Assembly: GCF_001010355.1 (NCBI RefSeq)
Contig: NZ_JPLA01000024.1
Location: 1 to 64,000, forward strand
DNA: 64,000 nucleotides
Source of the DNA: Dyella japonica DSM 16301
Lineage (GTDB): Bacteria > Pseudomonadota > Gammaproteobacteria > Xanthomonadales > Rhodanobacteraceae
Direction of reading: 5' to 3'
Each line of letters begins with the position of its first letter. Within the stretch, counting starts at the first letter, position 1. Positions 45,511 to 54,318 of this stretch are shown here, one piece after another. The position numbers and the translations under genes were made by a program. The notes below the pieces were generated by a model that was given only the letters and a program-made list of their open reading frames with translations, had not been told where the DNA came from and did not search any database.

Positions 45511-47364
45511 ATGCCCTCCGAACTGCCCGCTGATCCGCACTCGCGTGCGGCGCTTCCGCTTGCCCCGTCGCTGGATCCGACGCTGACGGCGGCGCATATG
45601 CCGCGCCATTTCCGTCCGTTGGAGCGGCGCGTGCTATGGATCTGTTTACTGGCCATGCTGCTCGGTTCGGCGGTGGCGCTGGTGGCGCGTCTGCTGACGG
45701 CCTTGATCGGATTGGTCACCAATCTCGCGTTTTACGGCCGGATCAGCACGGAATTCAGCAGTCCGGCGGGCAACCATCTGGGCCTGTGGGTGATTGCCGT
45801 ACCGGTGATCGGCGGCTTGATCGTCGGCGCGATGGCGCGCTGGGGCTCGCGCGCCATTCGCGGCCACGGCATTCCCGAGGCGATGGAGCAGGTGCTGCTC
45901 AATGAGAGCAGGATTCCGCCGCGCATCACCTGGTTGAAGCCGGTGTCGTCCGCCATTGCGATCGGCACGGGTGGTCCGTTCGGCGCCGAAGGGCCGATCA
46001 TCGCCACCGGTGGCGCCCTGGGTTCGCTGATCGGGCAGTTGCTGCGCGTCACCGCGGACGAACGCAAGACGCTGTTGGCCGCGGGTGCTGCAGCAGGCAT
46101 GGCCGCGGTGTTCTCCGCGCCGATCTCCTCCGTGCTGCTGGCGATCGAGCTGCTGTTGTTCGAACGTCGCGCCCGTTCTCTGATTCCGGTGGCGCTGGCT
46201 GCCGTGATGGGCACGGCGATTCGCTATCTGCTGGAAGGCAACGAGCCGATGTTCCCGATGCCGGCGATCGCCACGCCGGCACTCAGCGCCGTGGTGGCCT
46301 ATATCGTCATGGGCATCGTCACCGGCGTGGTCAGCGTGGGCATCACCAAGCTCACCTATGCCATTGAAGACGGCTTCGAGAAACTGCCGATCCACTGGAT
46401 GTGGTGGCCGGCCATCGGTGGTGTGGTGGTGGGCGTGGTGGGTTACTTCATGCCGGCCACGCTGGGCGTGGGCTACGGCAATATCGCGGCGCTGATTGCC
46501 GGGCAGGTCGGTTTTGCCGGCATGCTCGCGCTGTGCCTGATGAAGTTGCTGTCCTGGTCGGTAGCCTTGGGCAGCGGCACCTCGGGCGGCACACTTGCGC
46601 CGCTGTTCACCATCGGCAGTGCGATGGGCGGCGTGTTCGGCCTGCTGTGCGTGACCTGGCTGCCCTGGTTGCAGGTGGATCCGAAGGTGGCGGCGCTGGT
46701 GTGCATGGCGGCGATTTTTGCCGGGGCGTCGCGCGCTTTCCTCACCTCGGTCGTGTTCGCGTTCGAGACCACCCAGCAACCGCACGGCCTGCTGCCCTTG
46801 CTTGCTGCCTGCGCCGCGGCGTACCTGGTTTCGGGTCTGCTGATGCGCAACACCATCATGACGGAGAAAATCGTCCGTCGCGGCGTGCGCGTGCCGGCCG
46901 AGTACACCGCCGATTACCTGGAGCGCCTTGCCGTCGGCGACGCATGCAGCCGCGACGTCGTCAGCCTGCGCGCCAGCGAGACGCTGGCCGAAGTGCAGGC
47001 CTGGCTGGCCACGGAGCACGCTCCGGCCAAGCATCAGGGCTTCCCGGTGATCGACGAGCAGGGTCACCTGCTAGGTGTGGTGACGCGACGCGATCTGCTG
47101 CGCGCCGGCTCGCCGCTGAATGCGCCCGTGCGTTCGCTGCTGCACCGTCCGCCGATCGTGGTGCGCGAAGACCACACGCTGCGCGAAGCGGCCGACCACA
47201 TGGTGGAAGCGGACGTCGGCCGCCTGGTGGTGATGGATCGCCAGGGGCGCCGGATGGTGGGCATCATCACGCGCGGCGACCTGCTCAAGGCGCATGCGCA
47301 GCGACTGCGCGAAGCGCATGAGGCCAGTCGCCATCTCGGTGGAAAAACAAAACCGGCCGTGTGA
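45511..47364 (+). CDS. ClC-type anion channel/transporter with CBS pair
   Basis: A 617-residue ClC protein, with membrane domain about 35-455 and two CBS domains about 475-600. The gating glutamate is present as Glu160 in GPFGAEGP. The first selectivity motif reads GHGIP, with His119 where E. coli ClC-ec1 has Ser107. The third motif is GTSGGTLAP. By alignment with ClC-ec1, the internal proton glutamate (Glu203) is replaced by Leu214, in SSVLLAIELLLFE. That residue pattern leaves channel versus exchanger behaviour open. The CBS pair probably senses adenine nucleotides. It converges on the alcohol dehydrogenase gene. Confidence 0.94.
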   Translation: MPSELPADPHSRAALPLAPSLDPTLTAAHMPRHFRPLERRVLWICLLAMLLGSAVALVARLLTALIGLVTNLAFYGRISTEFSSPAGNHLGLWVIAVPVIGGLIVGAMARWGSRAIRGHGIPEAMEQVLLNESRIPPRITWLKPVSSAIAIGTGGPFGAEGPIIATGGALGSLIGQLLRVTADERKTLLAAGAAAGMAAVFSAPISSVLLAIELLLFERRARSLIPVALAAVMGTAIRYLLEGNEPMFPMPAIATPALSAVVAYIVMGIVTGVVSVGITKLTYAIEDGFEKLPIHWMWWPAIGGVVVGVVGYFMPATLGVGYGNIAALIAGQVGFAGMLALCLMKLLSWSVALGSGTSGGTLAPLFTIGSAMGGVFGLLCVTWLPWLQVDPKVAALVCMAAIFAGASRAFLTSVVFAFETTQQPHGLLPLLAACAAAYLVSGLLMRNTIMTEKIVRRGVRVPAEYTADYLERLAVGDACSRDVVSLRASETLAEVQAWLATEHAPAKHQGFPVIDEQGHLLGVVTRRDLLRAGSPLNAPVRSLLHRPPIVVREDHTLREAADHMVEADVGRLVVMDRQGRRMVGIITRGDLLKAHAQRLREAHEASRHLGGKTKPAV

Positions 47365-47376
47365 GGGCCGGTTTTG
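47348..47376 (+). terminator. hairpin at the end of the ClC gene
   Basis: An 11-bp stem CAAAACCGGCC/GGCCGGTTTTG (47348-47358 and 47366-47376) has the ClC stop codon TGA in its loop. The 3' arm contains TTTT on the plus strand, and the mirror-image arm gives TTTT on the minus strand, so it may serve both convergent genes. Confidence 0.6.
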
Positions 47377-47416
47377 CGGGATCACTCGGGCGACTTGCGC
47401 TGCCCGGGTCAGTACA

Positions 47417-48475
47417 TCAAGCCGCCTTGAGCGACGCCATGTCGATCACGAAGCGATAGCGCACGTCGCTCTTGATCACGCGCTCGTAGGCCTCGTTGAT
47501 GTTCTTCATGTCGATCATTTCGATGTCGCTCACGATGTTGTGCTCGGCGCAGAAGTCCAGCATTTCCTGCGTTTCGGCGATGCCGCCGATGGCTGAGCCC
47601 GAGATCGAGCGGCGACCCAGCAGCACCTGCGCAGTGTTCACCGGCGGATCGAGTGGCTGCAGCTGGCCGACCAGGCAGATCACGCCATTGATGCCGAGCG
47701 TGGCCAGGTACGGGTTGAGGTCATGCGGGTTGGGCACCGTATCGAGGATGAAGTCGAACTGGCGCGACACGGCGGCCATCTGCTTCTCGTCGGTGGACAG
47801 CACCACATGGTCGGCGCCCAGGCGGCGCGCTTCCTCTTCCTTGCCCGGCGAACGGGTGAACAAGGTGACGTCGGCGCCCATCGCCTTGGCGAACTTCAGG
47901 CCCATGTGGCCCAGGCCGCCGAGGCCGATCACGGCGATCTTGCTGCCCTTGCCGATGTTCCAGTGACGCAGCGGCGACCAGGTGGTGATGCCAGCGCACA
48001 GCAGAGGGGCAGCGGCCTTCAGATCCAGCTTGTCGGAGATCGACACCACGAACTTGTCCGACACCACGATGCGCTCGGAGTAGCCGCCGAAGGTGGGCAT
48101 CTTGTCGTGGCGATCGATGCCGTTATAGGTCCAGGTGGCGCCTTCCACGCAATACTGCTCGAGGCCGGCATTGCACGAGGCGCAGTGCTGGCAGGAGTCG
48201 ACCATGCAGCCCACGCCGACCGTGTCGCCCACCTTGAACTTGGTGACCTCGGGGCCGACGGAGCTGACGCGACCCACGATCTCGTGGCCGGGCACCATCG
48301 GGTACAGGCTGCCGCCCCATTCGTCGCGCGCCTGGTGGATGTCCGAGTGGCAGACGCCGCAATACAGGATATCGATCACCACATCGTTCGCGCGCGGATC
48401 GCGGCGTTCGAACTGGTGCGCAGCCAGCGGCGTGGTGGCGGACTGGGCGGCATAGCCGCGGATGGAAAGCGTCAT
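47417..48475 (-). CDS. zinc-dependent NAD(P) alcohol dehydrogenase (YahK-like)
   Basis: A 352-residue medium-chain dehydrogenase of the cinnamyl alcohol/YahK group that reduces aldehydes. Catalytic zinc ligands lie in CGVCHSDIH and PGHEIVG and near LLCAG. The structural zinc cysteines are in DSCQHCASCNAGLEQYC. The NADP-binding loop is IGLGGLGHMGLKFAKAMG. ATG 48475 has AAGGAG seven nt upstream. It is divergent from a YqhC-like AraC regulator; an array of two tandem repeats lies just upstream of the putative -35 region, so activation in response to aldehydes is likely but inferred. Confidence 0.95.
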   Translation of the reverse strand: MTLSIRGYAAQSATTPLAAHQFERRDPRANDVVIDILYCGVCHSDIHQARDEWGGSLYPMVPGHEIVGRVSSVGPEVTKFKVGDTVGVGCMVDSCQHCASCNAGLEQYCVEGATWTYNGIDRHDKMPTFGGYSERIVVSDKFVVSISDKLDLKAAAPLLCAGITTWSPLRHWNIGKGSKIAVIGLGGLGHMGLKFAKAMGADVTLFTRSPGKEEEARRLGADHVVLSTDEKQMAAVSRQFDFILDTVPNPHDLNPYLATLGINGVICLVGQLQPLDPPVNTAQVLLGRRSISGSAIGGIAETQEMLDFCAEHNIVSDIEMIDMKNINEAYERVIKSDVRYRFVIDMASLKAA

Positions 48476-48548
48476 GGCATGACTCCTTGGGGACGGGACA
48501 GCAAGGCGATCGAGTATGGGCGTCCCGGATGACGCCCGGGTAGCCGAT

Positions 48549-48585
48549 TCCTGCGAGATGATTGCCCGATCCTGCAAGGTGATCG
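48549..48585. promoter_or_regulatory. tandem AraC-type operator between adh and araC-like genes
   Basis: Two direct repeats, TCCTGCGAGATGATTG (48549-48564) and TCCTGCAAGGTGATCG (48570-48585), match at 13 of 16 positions and are exactly 21 bp apart, two helical turns. That is the layout bound by dimeric AraC-family activators. On the minus strand a -10-like CATACT (48513-48518) without a good -35 box would place the repeat against the -35 region, a class II activator arrangement for the dehydrogenase gene. A -10-like TAGAAT at 48631-48636 could serve the regulator gene. Confidence 0.7.
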
Positions 48586-48650
48586 ACCAGGGGCTCGCCA
48601 TGGGGCGGAGGAACAGGCAATCTCGTCCTGTAGAATCAGGGCCTAAGTCC

Positions 48651-49589
48651 ATGAATGAAAAACCTTCCATCGCCGGCTTCTCGGCGCGCCTGGCGCAAGA
48701 TCGCGAGGAATTGACAGCCATCGTTGAACGATTGGCGGTGGCGGACGGCTTGCACAGCACGGTATGGCCGGCCCTGACGCTGTTCCGCGCCAACTCGGTG
48801 GGCGTGCCGACCTGCGCCATGTACGGCCCGGGTCTTGGCCTGGCGCTGCAGGGGGCCAAGCAGATCCTGCTCGGCCAGCAGACATTCCTGCACGAGCCGG
48901 CCACCTACATGGTCAACGCCGTGGACGTGCCGGTGTCCTCGCAGGTGGTACGGGCGTCGGACGATGCGCCGTGCCTGTGCCTGACCTTTCGCCTGGACCT
49001 GCAGTGCATCCGCGAATTGCTGCCCGGCGTGCAGTTGCGCCGCAGCGCCGTCGTCTCGGCGCCCGGCCTGTCGATGAGTCCGCTCGATGGCGGACTGCTC
49101 GATCCATTGCTGCGCCTGGTGCGCCTGCTCGACGCGCCGCGCGACCTCGAAGTCTTGGGTCCGCTGATCGAACGCGAACTGCTGTATCGCCTGCTGACCG
49201 GCGAGCAGGGCGCGCTGCTTGCCCAGATCGCCACCTCGGGCAGCCAGGGTCATCAGGTATCGCGTGCGATCGACTGGCTGCGCCAGCACTACGACGAGCC
49301 CTTGCGCATCGATGAACTGGCGATGCGCGTGAACATGAGCACCTCGTCGCTGCACCATCATTTCCGCGCCATCACGGCGATGAGTCCGCTGCAGTATCAG
49401 AAGCAGCTGCGTTTGCACGAAGCGCGTCGCCTGCTGCTGGCCAGCCAGTGCGATGTGGCCACGGCAGCGCACCGGGTGGGCTACGAGAGTCCCTCGCAGT
49501 TCAGTCGCGAGTACAGCCGCCAGTTCGGCGCGCCGCCCTTGCGCGACGTGGCACGGCTGCGGCCGGCCGATGCCGAGTCGGCGGCCTGA
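48651..49589 (+). CDS. AraC-family regulator with AraC_N domain (YqhC-like)
   Basis: A 313-residue transcription factor. The N-terminal domain (about 15-190; LHSTVWPALTLFRANSVGVPTCAMYGPGLGLALQGAKQILLG and the PATYMVNAVDVPVSSQV stretch) is the PF06719-type cupin seen in YqhC. The C-terminal double helix-turn-helix (about 205-300) has RAIDWLRQHYDEPLRIDELAMRVNMSTSSLHHHFRAIT and DVATAAHRVGYESPSQFSREYSRQFG. E. coli YqhC activates the aldehyde reductase gene yqhD, matching the divergent alcohol dehydrogenase here. I chose ATG 48651; upstream in-frame codons extend to 48516 but cross the operator repeats. Confidence 0.94.
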   Translation: MNEKPSIAGFSARLAQDREELTAIVERLAVADGLHSTVWPALTLFRANSVGVPTCAMYGPGLGLALQGAKQILLGQQTFLHEPATYMVNAVDVPVSSQVVRASDDAPCLCLTFRLDLQCIRELLPGVQLRRSAVVSAPGLSMSPLDGGLLDPLLRLVRLLDAPRDLEVLGPLIERELLYRLLTGEQGALLAQIATSGSQGHQVSRAIDWLRQHYDEPLRIDELAMRVNMSTSSLHHHFRAITAMSPLQYQKQLRLHEARRLLLASQCDVATAAHRVGYESPSQFSREYSRQFGAPPLRDVARLRPADAESAA

Positions 49590-49716
49590 CGGCACTCGCC
49601 CCTCGCATGGTGTGCACCGGGCTGACTCCTCCAACGGCGCGCACATTCACGTCTTGTCGATAGCTCGGGCCATGAAATAAGCCGGTCAGATCTGCAGACC
49701 CTGCGTGGAGGCGAGC

Positions 49717-50496
49717 ATGAAGACGGCATTGATCGGCAGCATGGCGGCAACCATCCTGATGCTGCTGTCTGGAGTGAGCCACGTGGCGACCATGGACGAC
49801 AAGGCGTCGCAGGCGGTGCTGGCGGCCATGGGGCGCACGTCCACCTGGGGTCACCCGGATGAGTTCGGAGAGTTCGCGGGTATGAGTTACTACGCGAGTG
49901 GCAACTACGCGAAGGCGATGGAGTACTTCACGTTGGGGGCGCGCTATGCCGACAAGTTGTCCCAGCTGAGCATCGGTTTGATGTATCTGCATGGCGAGGG
50001 TGTCGCCAGAGATCCGGTGGCGGCCTATGCCTGGCTCGCGCTTGCCGCCGAGCGGAAGTACCCGCGTTTCGTCGCCACGCGCGATGATGTCTGGAAGGGC
50101 CTGGATCACGACCAGCGCCAGCAGGCGATCGCGCTGTACGGGCAATTGTCGGGCGAGTACGGAGATGCGGTAGCCAAGATGCGCATGGAACGGGCATTGC
50201 GCCAGGCGCGCACCGAGATGACCGGATCGCTGGTCGGCTACGGCGACCCGGCGGTCAGCTCGTTGACCGCGGCACAGCTTTCGGCCAGCAGTCCCGCACT
50301 GGCGGCAGCCTGGGGTGCTTCGGCCAGCCCGGCCTGCGGCGCTCACTCCATCGATGGCGCTCCCATCACGGGCTGTGGGCGGTTGTATGTGCCCTGGCGA
50401 TGGGATCCCCAGCAGTACTTCCGGATACGCGACGCGGCCTGGACGGGGACCGTCACGGTCGGTGAGGTGGAGAAGAGCGACGGCTCGACCCACTGA
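49717..50496 (+). CDS. secreted Sel1-like repeat protein
   Basis: A 259-residue exported protein. The signal peptide covers about residues 1-24. Two Sel1-like helical hairpins lie at about 55-110 (YYASGNYAKAMEYFTLGARYADKLSQLSIGLMYLHGEGVARDPVAAYAWLALAAE). The C-terminal third (about 165-259) contains three Cys and YVPWRWDPQQYFRIRD, with no family that I recognise. Such proteins usually scaffold envelope or signalling complexes. ATG 49717 has GGAGG five nt upstream. It appears monocistronic. Confidence 0.8.
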   Translation: MKTALIGSMAATILMLLSGVSHVATMDDKASQAVLAAMGRTSTWGHPDEFGEFAGMSYYASGNYAKAMEYFTLGARYADKLSQLSIGLMYLHGEGVARDPVAAYAWLALAAERKYPRFVATRDDVWKGLDHDQRQQAIALYGQLSGEYGDAVAKMRMERALRQARTEMTGSLVGYGDPAVSSLTAAQLSASSPALAAAWGASASPACGAHSIDGAPITGCGRLYVPWRWDPQQYFRIRDAAWTGTVTVGEVEKSDGSTH

Positions 50497-50640
50497 GCAG
50501 GTGCTCCGAAGGTCATGCTTGCGGTGAGCCCTGGGCGCACCCGCTCGATGCCGCCGGAGATGAGTTCGCTGACACCGGTACCGGCCTGTGCATCTCGATA
50601 GTCTGTACGATGAGTCACGCATCTCCGGGGAATGCTGCTG

Positions 50641-51348
50641 ATGACAACGCTCAAGCGTGACGCGCGTATCGCGGGTCTGATCTACCTGGCACTGACGATC
50701 ACCGCGCCGTTCCGGCTGATCTATATCCCCAGCACGCTGTTCGTGCATGACAACCCGGCGGCGACGGCGGGCAATATTGCCGCGCACGAGTTGCTGTTCC
50801 GGCTGGGCATCTTTGGTGATCTGCTGACCGGCGTGATCAGCCTGGTGCTGACGTTTACGCTCTATCAGCTGTTCAAGGGCGTCAACAAGACCTTGGCGGG
50901 GCTGATGTTCGTGCTGGGCTTCATGGATACGCCGCTGTATTTCTTCAACGTGCTCAATGATGCGGCGGCGCTGCTGCTGGTCAAGGGCGGCCCGATCCTG
51001 GCGGCGTTCGAGCAGCCGCAGCGCGAGGCGCTGGCAGCGCTGTTCCTGCGTCTGCACGGGATGATGATTTCCTGCGCCGAGATGTTCTGGGGCCTGTGGC
51101 TGTTCCCGTTGGCGCTGCTGGTGATCCGCTCGCGCTTCCTGCCGCGCTTTCTCGGTTACTGGCTGATCCTCAACGGCTTCGCTTATCTGGCGCTGTGCGT
51201 GACGGGCGTGGTGTTGCCGGCGTACGAGGACGTCATCACCAAGGTGGCTTTCCCGCTGCAGCTGGGCGAACTGGCCTTCGTGTTGTGGATGGTGGTGATC
51301 GGCGCGCGGCCACGAGGCGATGGTGCCCAGGTCGCCGCGCCGGGCTAG
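50641..51348 (+). CDS. DUF4386 family membrane protein
   Basis: A 235-residue inner-membrane protein with about six helices (starts RIAGLIYLALTIT, then FGDLLTGVISLVLTFTLYQLF, LAGLMFVLGFM, FWGLWLFPLALLVI, FLGYWLILNGFAYLALCVTGV and ELAFVLWMVVIG). This is the DUF4386 pattern; its function is unknown. Two possible ATG starts, 50632 and 50641, differ by three residues; the second has GGGGA at a better distance. No partner genes are apparent. Confidence 0.85.
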   Translation: MTTLKRDARIAGLIYLALTITAPFRLIYIPSTLFVHDNPAATAGNIAAHELLFRLGIFGDLLTGVISLVLTFTLYQLFKGVNKTLAGLMFVLGFMDTPLYFFNVLNDAAALLLVKGGPILAAFEQPQREALAALFLRLHGMMISCAEMFWGLWLFPLALLVIRSRFLPRFLGYWLILNGFAYLALCVTGVVLPAYEDVITKVAFPLQLGELAFVLWMVVIGARPRGDGAQVAAPG

Positions 51349-51490
51349 GGCGCGGAAGGCGTCGGCGCGCATCGCAAGGTCTTGACCCTGTCTTACGGCA
51401 CTGGTGACCTCGTGCCGGTTTGACGCAACTATGGGGTTTCGCCCGCGCGTCCTGCCGGTCGAGCCCGAGAGTCCCTGCGTGAGAGTGTCG

Positions 51491-53053
51491 ATGAATCCAG
51501 ATTTGGCTGTACGAGGTCGTTTCGCCCGTGTGGGGCGTGGAGCTGCGTGGTGCGCGGTTGGTGTGTTTGCGCTGGGCCTGGCGTTGTCGCCCTGGTCTGC
51601 CAAGGCGGCCGAAGGCAAGGATGCCAAGCCTGCGGCGGAAGCCGCCGACAAGAAGGCGGACAGCGACCTGCCGCCGCTGCCTGCCGACAAGACCATCAAG
51701 CAAAGCGTGCGCGTGGGCGGCCGTACGCTGTCCTACGAGGCGACCGTCGGCACCATCGAGGTGCGCAACGCCAAGGGCAAGAAGATCGCGGACGTGGTCT
51801 ACACCTCGTACGTAGTGCCGGGGAATGACCCGCATCGTCCGGTGACGTTCGCCTTCAACGGCGGCCCGGGCGCCTCGTCGGTGTACCTCAACATGGGCGC
51901 CATCGGTCCCAAGCGCATCCAGTTCGGCGTGGATGGCGATGCGCCGTCGGATGCGGCGGTCACCAAGGACAACCCCAACACCTGGCTCGACATGAGCGAC
52001 CTGGTGTTCATCGATCCGGTCGGCACGGGCTTCTCGCGCTCGCTGGAAGACGATGAGCAGACCAAGAAGGATTTCTACTCCACCGAAGCGGACATCAAGT
52101 ATCTGTCGCGCGTGGTGTACGACTGGCTGGTCAAGCACGGTCGCCTGCGCGCGCCCAAGTACGTGATGGGCGAAAGCTACGGCGGCTATCGCGCCCCGCG
52201 CATCGGCTATGAACTGCAGACGCGCATGGGCGTGGGCGTGAACGGCCTGGTGATGGTGTCGCCGTATCTGGATCCGGCCGCCATCGGCGATGGCGATGCC
52301 TTGTCGCCGCTGCCGTGGATGATCAACCTGCCGTCGATGACCGCCGCGCACCTGGAAAGCCAGGGCAGGCTGACGCCGGCTGCGATGAGCGACGTCGAGA
52401 CCTACGTGCGCACGCAGTTCGTCACCGATTTCCTGGCGGGTCGTTCGGACCCGGGTGCGATCGGTCGCATGGTGCAGAAGGTGTCGGCGTATACGGGCCT
52501 GGATCCGGCCGTGGTGTCGCGCCTGGATGGCCGTGTCGACATCGCCACCTACCTGCGCGAAATCCATCGCAACGAGAAGAAGATCGGCAGCGTCTACGAC
52601 TCCAATGTCACCGCCTTCGATCCGTTCCCGGGCTCGGCCGATCGCCAGTCGGGCGACCCTATCCTCGAAGCGCTGCTGGCGCCGACCACCAGCGCGATGG
52701 TGGATTTCGTCACGCGCGAAGTGGGCTGGAAGACGGACGCGCACTACGAAGCGCTGTCCTACGCCGTCAACAAGGCCTGGGATCGCGGCAATGCCGACGA
52801 CAAGCCGGTGGCGGACCTGCGCAAGGCGATCGGCAACGATCCGAACATGAAGGTGCTGATCGTGCACGGCTACAACGACTTGTCGTGTCCGTTCTTCACC
52901 TCGCGCCTGATCATCGACCAGATGCCCACCTTCGGTCAGTCGCAGCGCGTGAAGCTGACGGTCTATCCGGGGGGTCACATGTTCTACAGCCGCCCGGGCA
53001 GCGCCGAGTCGTTCAAGGCCGACGCCGCCACGCTGTACCGCAGCAGCAAGTAA
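51491..53053 (+). CDS. periplasmic S10 serine carboxypeptidase-like protein
   Basis: A 520-residue exported peptidase of family S10 (alpha/beta hydrolase). The signal peptide ends AKA|A (about residue 39), and a Lys/Ala-rich linker follows. FAFNGGPGASSVYLNMGAIGPKR is the oxyanion-hole/substrate loop, Ser229 lies in MGESYGGYRAPRIG, Asp in HGYNDLSCPF, and His in YPGGHMFYSR. These match bacterial relatives of serine carboxypeptidase that release C-terminal residues at acid pH. ATG 51491 is chosen because it starts a plausible signal peptide. The gene ends at a terminator facing the TraB/GumN gene. Confidence 0.94.
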   Translation: MNPDLAVRGRFARVGRGAAWCAVGVFALGLALSPWSAKAAEGKDAKPAAEAADKKADSDLPPLPADKTIKQSVRVGGRTLSYEATVGTIEVRNAKGKKIADVVYTSYVVPGNDPHRPVTFAFNGGPGASSVYLNMGAIGPKRIQFGVDGDAPSDAAVTKDNPNTWLDMSDLVFIDPVGTGFSRSLEDDEQTKKDFYSTEADIKYLSRVVYDWLVKHGRLRAPKYVMGESYGGYRAPRIGYELQTRMGVGVNGLVMVSPYLDPAAIGDGDALSPLPWMINLPSMTAAHLESQGRLTPAAMSDVETYVRTQFVTDFLAGRSDPGAIGRMVQKVSAYTGLDPAVVSRLDGRVDIATYLREIHRNEKKIGSVYDSNVTAFDPFPGSADRQSGDPILEALLAPTTSAMVDFVTREVGWKTDAHYEALSYAVNKAWDRGNADDKPVADLRKAIGNDPNMKVLIVHGYNDLSCPFFTSRLIIDQMPTFGQSQRVKLTVYPGGHMFYSRPGSAESFKADAATLYRSSK

Positions 53054-53073
53054 GCGAGTCGATGCACCGGATT

Positions 53074-53105
53074 AGGCCGCGCTTCCCAGGGGAGCGCGGC
53101 CTTTT
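53074..53105 (+). terminator. terminator of the S10 peptidase gene
   Basis: The stem AGGCCGCGCT/AGCGCGGCCT with loop TCCCAGGGG-like spacer is followed by TTTT (53101-53105). It sits 21 nt after the stop codon. Confidence 0.8.
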
Positions 53106-53122
53106 CTATGCGAGGGGCAAAC

Positions 53123-54142
53123 TCAGAGCAGCGTATTGTCCGGCGCACGCACGATATAGCCGCGTGCCTTGAGCTTGGCCAGATAGCCGTCGGAGGACAG
53201 CAGCTGTTCCATCGACAGCACGGCGACTGTCTGCCGGTTGCGGATCAGTGCCGCTTCGGCCGCACTCATCCAGGCCGACTCGATGCGCTGGGGCAGGTCG
53301 GGGATATTGAGCTGCTTTTCGAAATCGCCATTGATGGCCGACACGATGCACGGCTCGTAGTTCTTTTGCGGCATCAGGTTCTGCAGGGCTTTCATGTCGC
53401 CGGTGGCCCAGGCATTGGCGCGCTGGGTGAGCTTGGGCATGTCGTGCTCGACCAGCTGCATGGTCTCGTCCAGGCAGGCGATGCCTTTTTGCTGGTCCTG
53501 GTCGATGCTGGTGCTGGGCGGCGCCCGCGTAACCAGCAATTCGTAGCGCACGGCGATGACGCGGTTGCCGTGCTTGCGCGCCAGTTTCTCCACCATCGCG
53601 GCCACGTCGACATCGTTGCTCAGGTCGTCGTGCGCCAGTGCTTTTTCGTAGAGCTGCTGGGCGACGATCATCGGGCGCATGAATTCGAGCGCGTCGTCGT
53701 CCTGCAGGTATTGATGGCGCAGCGCCAGCCAGCGCGCATACATCTCAGGCGGCAGCAGGCGCTGCAGGGTGGCGCCGCCTGGATTGAGCTTGGCCGAGGG
53801 CTGCAAGGCCAGCCGGGAAAACAGGCTGGAGGGCATCTTCAGGCGCGCCGACGGGGCTTCGAGCAGCTCGGAGGATCGTCCCAGCGCTTCCTCGAGCTTG
53901 GTCCATTGCCACTCGGCATGTTTGGGCAGCGGCGACAGCGTGCCGACGATCCACAACACATGGTCGCCGCGTCGCACTTCCCATAGCGCGGGGCCGGGTT
54001 GCTCGCCGCGCACCGTCACGGTTTGCAGCTCGACGGCGGCTGCCGGTGCGGGCGCGGTGGCGGCCGGGGCGGGGTTGTTCTGCGCCTGTGCGCCGCTGAT
54101 AAACAGCAACGCGCCAAGCCATAAGGCGGTTCTTGCGTGCAT
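53123..54142 (-). CDS. TraB/GumN family exported protein
   Basis: A 339-residue protein with signal peptide ending AQA|Q (residue 20), an Ala/Pro linker, and a TraB/GumN-type domain (PF01963) from about 48 to the end. Recognisable parts are ALWEVRRGDHVLWIVGTLSPLPKHAEW, the region around LPPEMYARWLALRHQYL, and NRQTVAVLSMEQLLSSDGYLAKLKARGY. The family has proposed TIKI-like metalloprotease relatives, but the GxxH motif is replaced here by GTLSPLPKH, so catalysis is doubtful. ATG 54142 has AAGGAG eight nt upstream. Confidence 0.88.
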   Translation of the reverse strand: MHARTALWLGALLFISGAQAQNNPAPAATAPAPAAAVELQTVTVRGEQPGPALWEVRRGDHVLWIVGTLSPLPKHAEWQWTKLEEALGRSSELLEAPSARLKMPSSLFSRLALQPSAKLNPGGATLQRLLPPEMYARWLALRHQYLQDDDALEFMRPMIVAQQLYEKALAHDDLSNDVDVAAMVEKLARKHGNRVIAVRYELLVTRAPPSTSIDQDQQKGIACLDETMQLVEHDMPKLTQRANAWATGDMKALQNLMPQKNYEPCIVSAINGDFEKQLNIPDLPQRIESAWMSAAEAALIRNRQTVAVLSMEQLLSSDGYLAKLKARGYIVRAPDNTLL

Positions 54143-54170
54143 CCGGCAAGCTCCTTGAAGGGACGCGACG

Positions 54171-54193
54171 GCTAAAGCCCGCCGAGGCGGGCT
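54171..54193 (-). terminator. weak hairpin downstream of the phosphate transporter gene
   Basis: AGCCCGCC/GGCGGGCT (54176-54183 and 54186-54193) followed on the minus strand by TTTAGC. It lies 125 nt past the phosphate transporter stop and 29 nt before the TraB gene start, so it may attenuate read-through. Confidence 0.4.
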
Positions 54194-54318
54194 CCCTGTT
54201 GCCATGATAGCTGCGCTGGCGGCGCCCGATGTGGTGCGCGGAGTCGGCCATGGCCATCCGGCGTGGACGTCGGTGCACTCCGGAGGGCGCCGAGTGGACG
54301 CCCTAACCAGTTAAACGC

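Noticed and set aside
53123..54142. TraB/GumN gene as part of a xanthan-type gum cluster
   Set aside because: No glycosyltransferase or polymerase genes are nearby; only family similarity is claimed.
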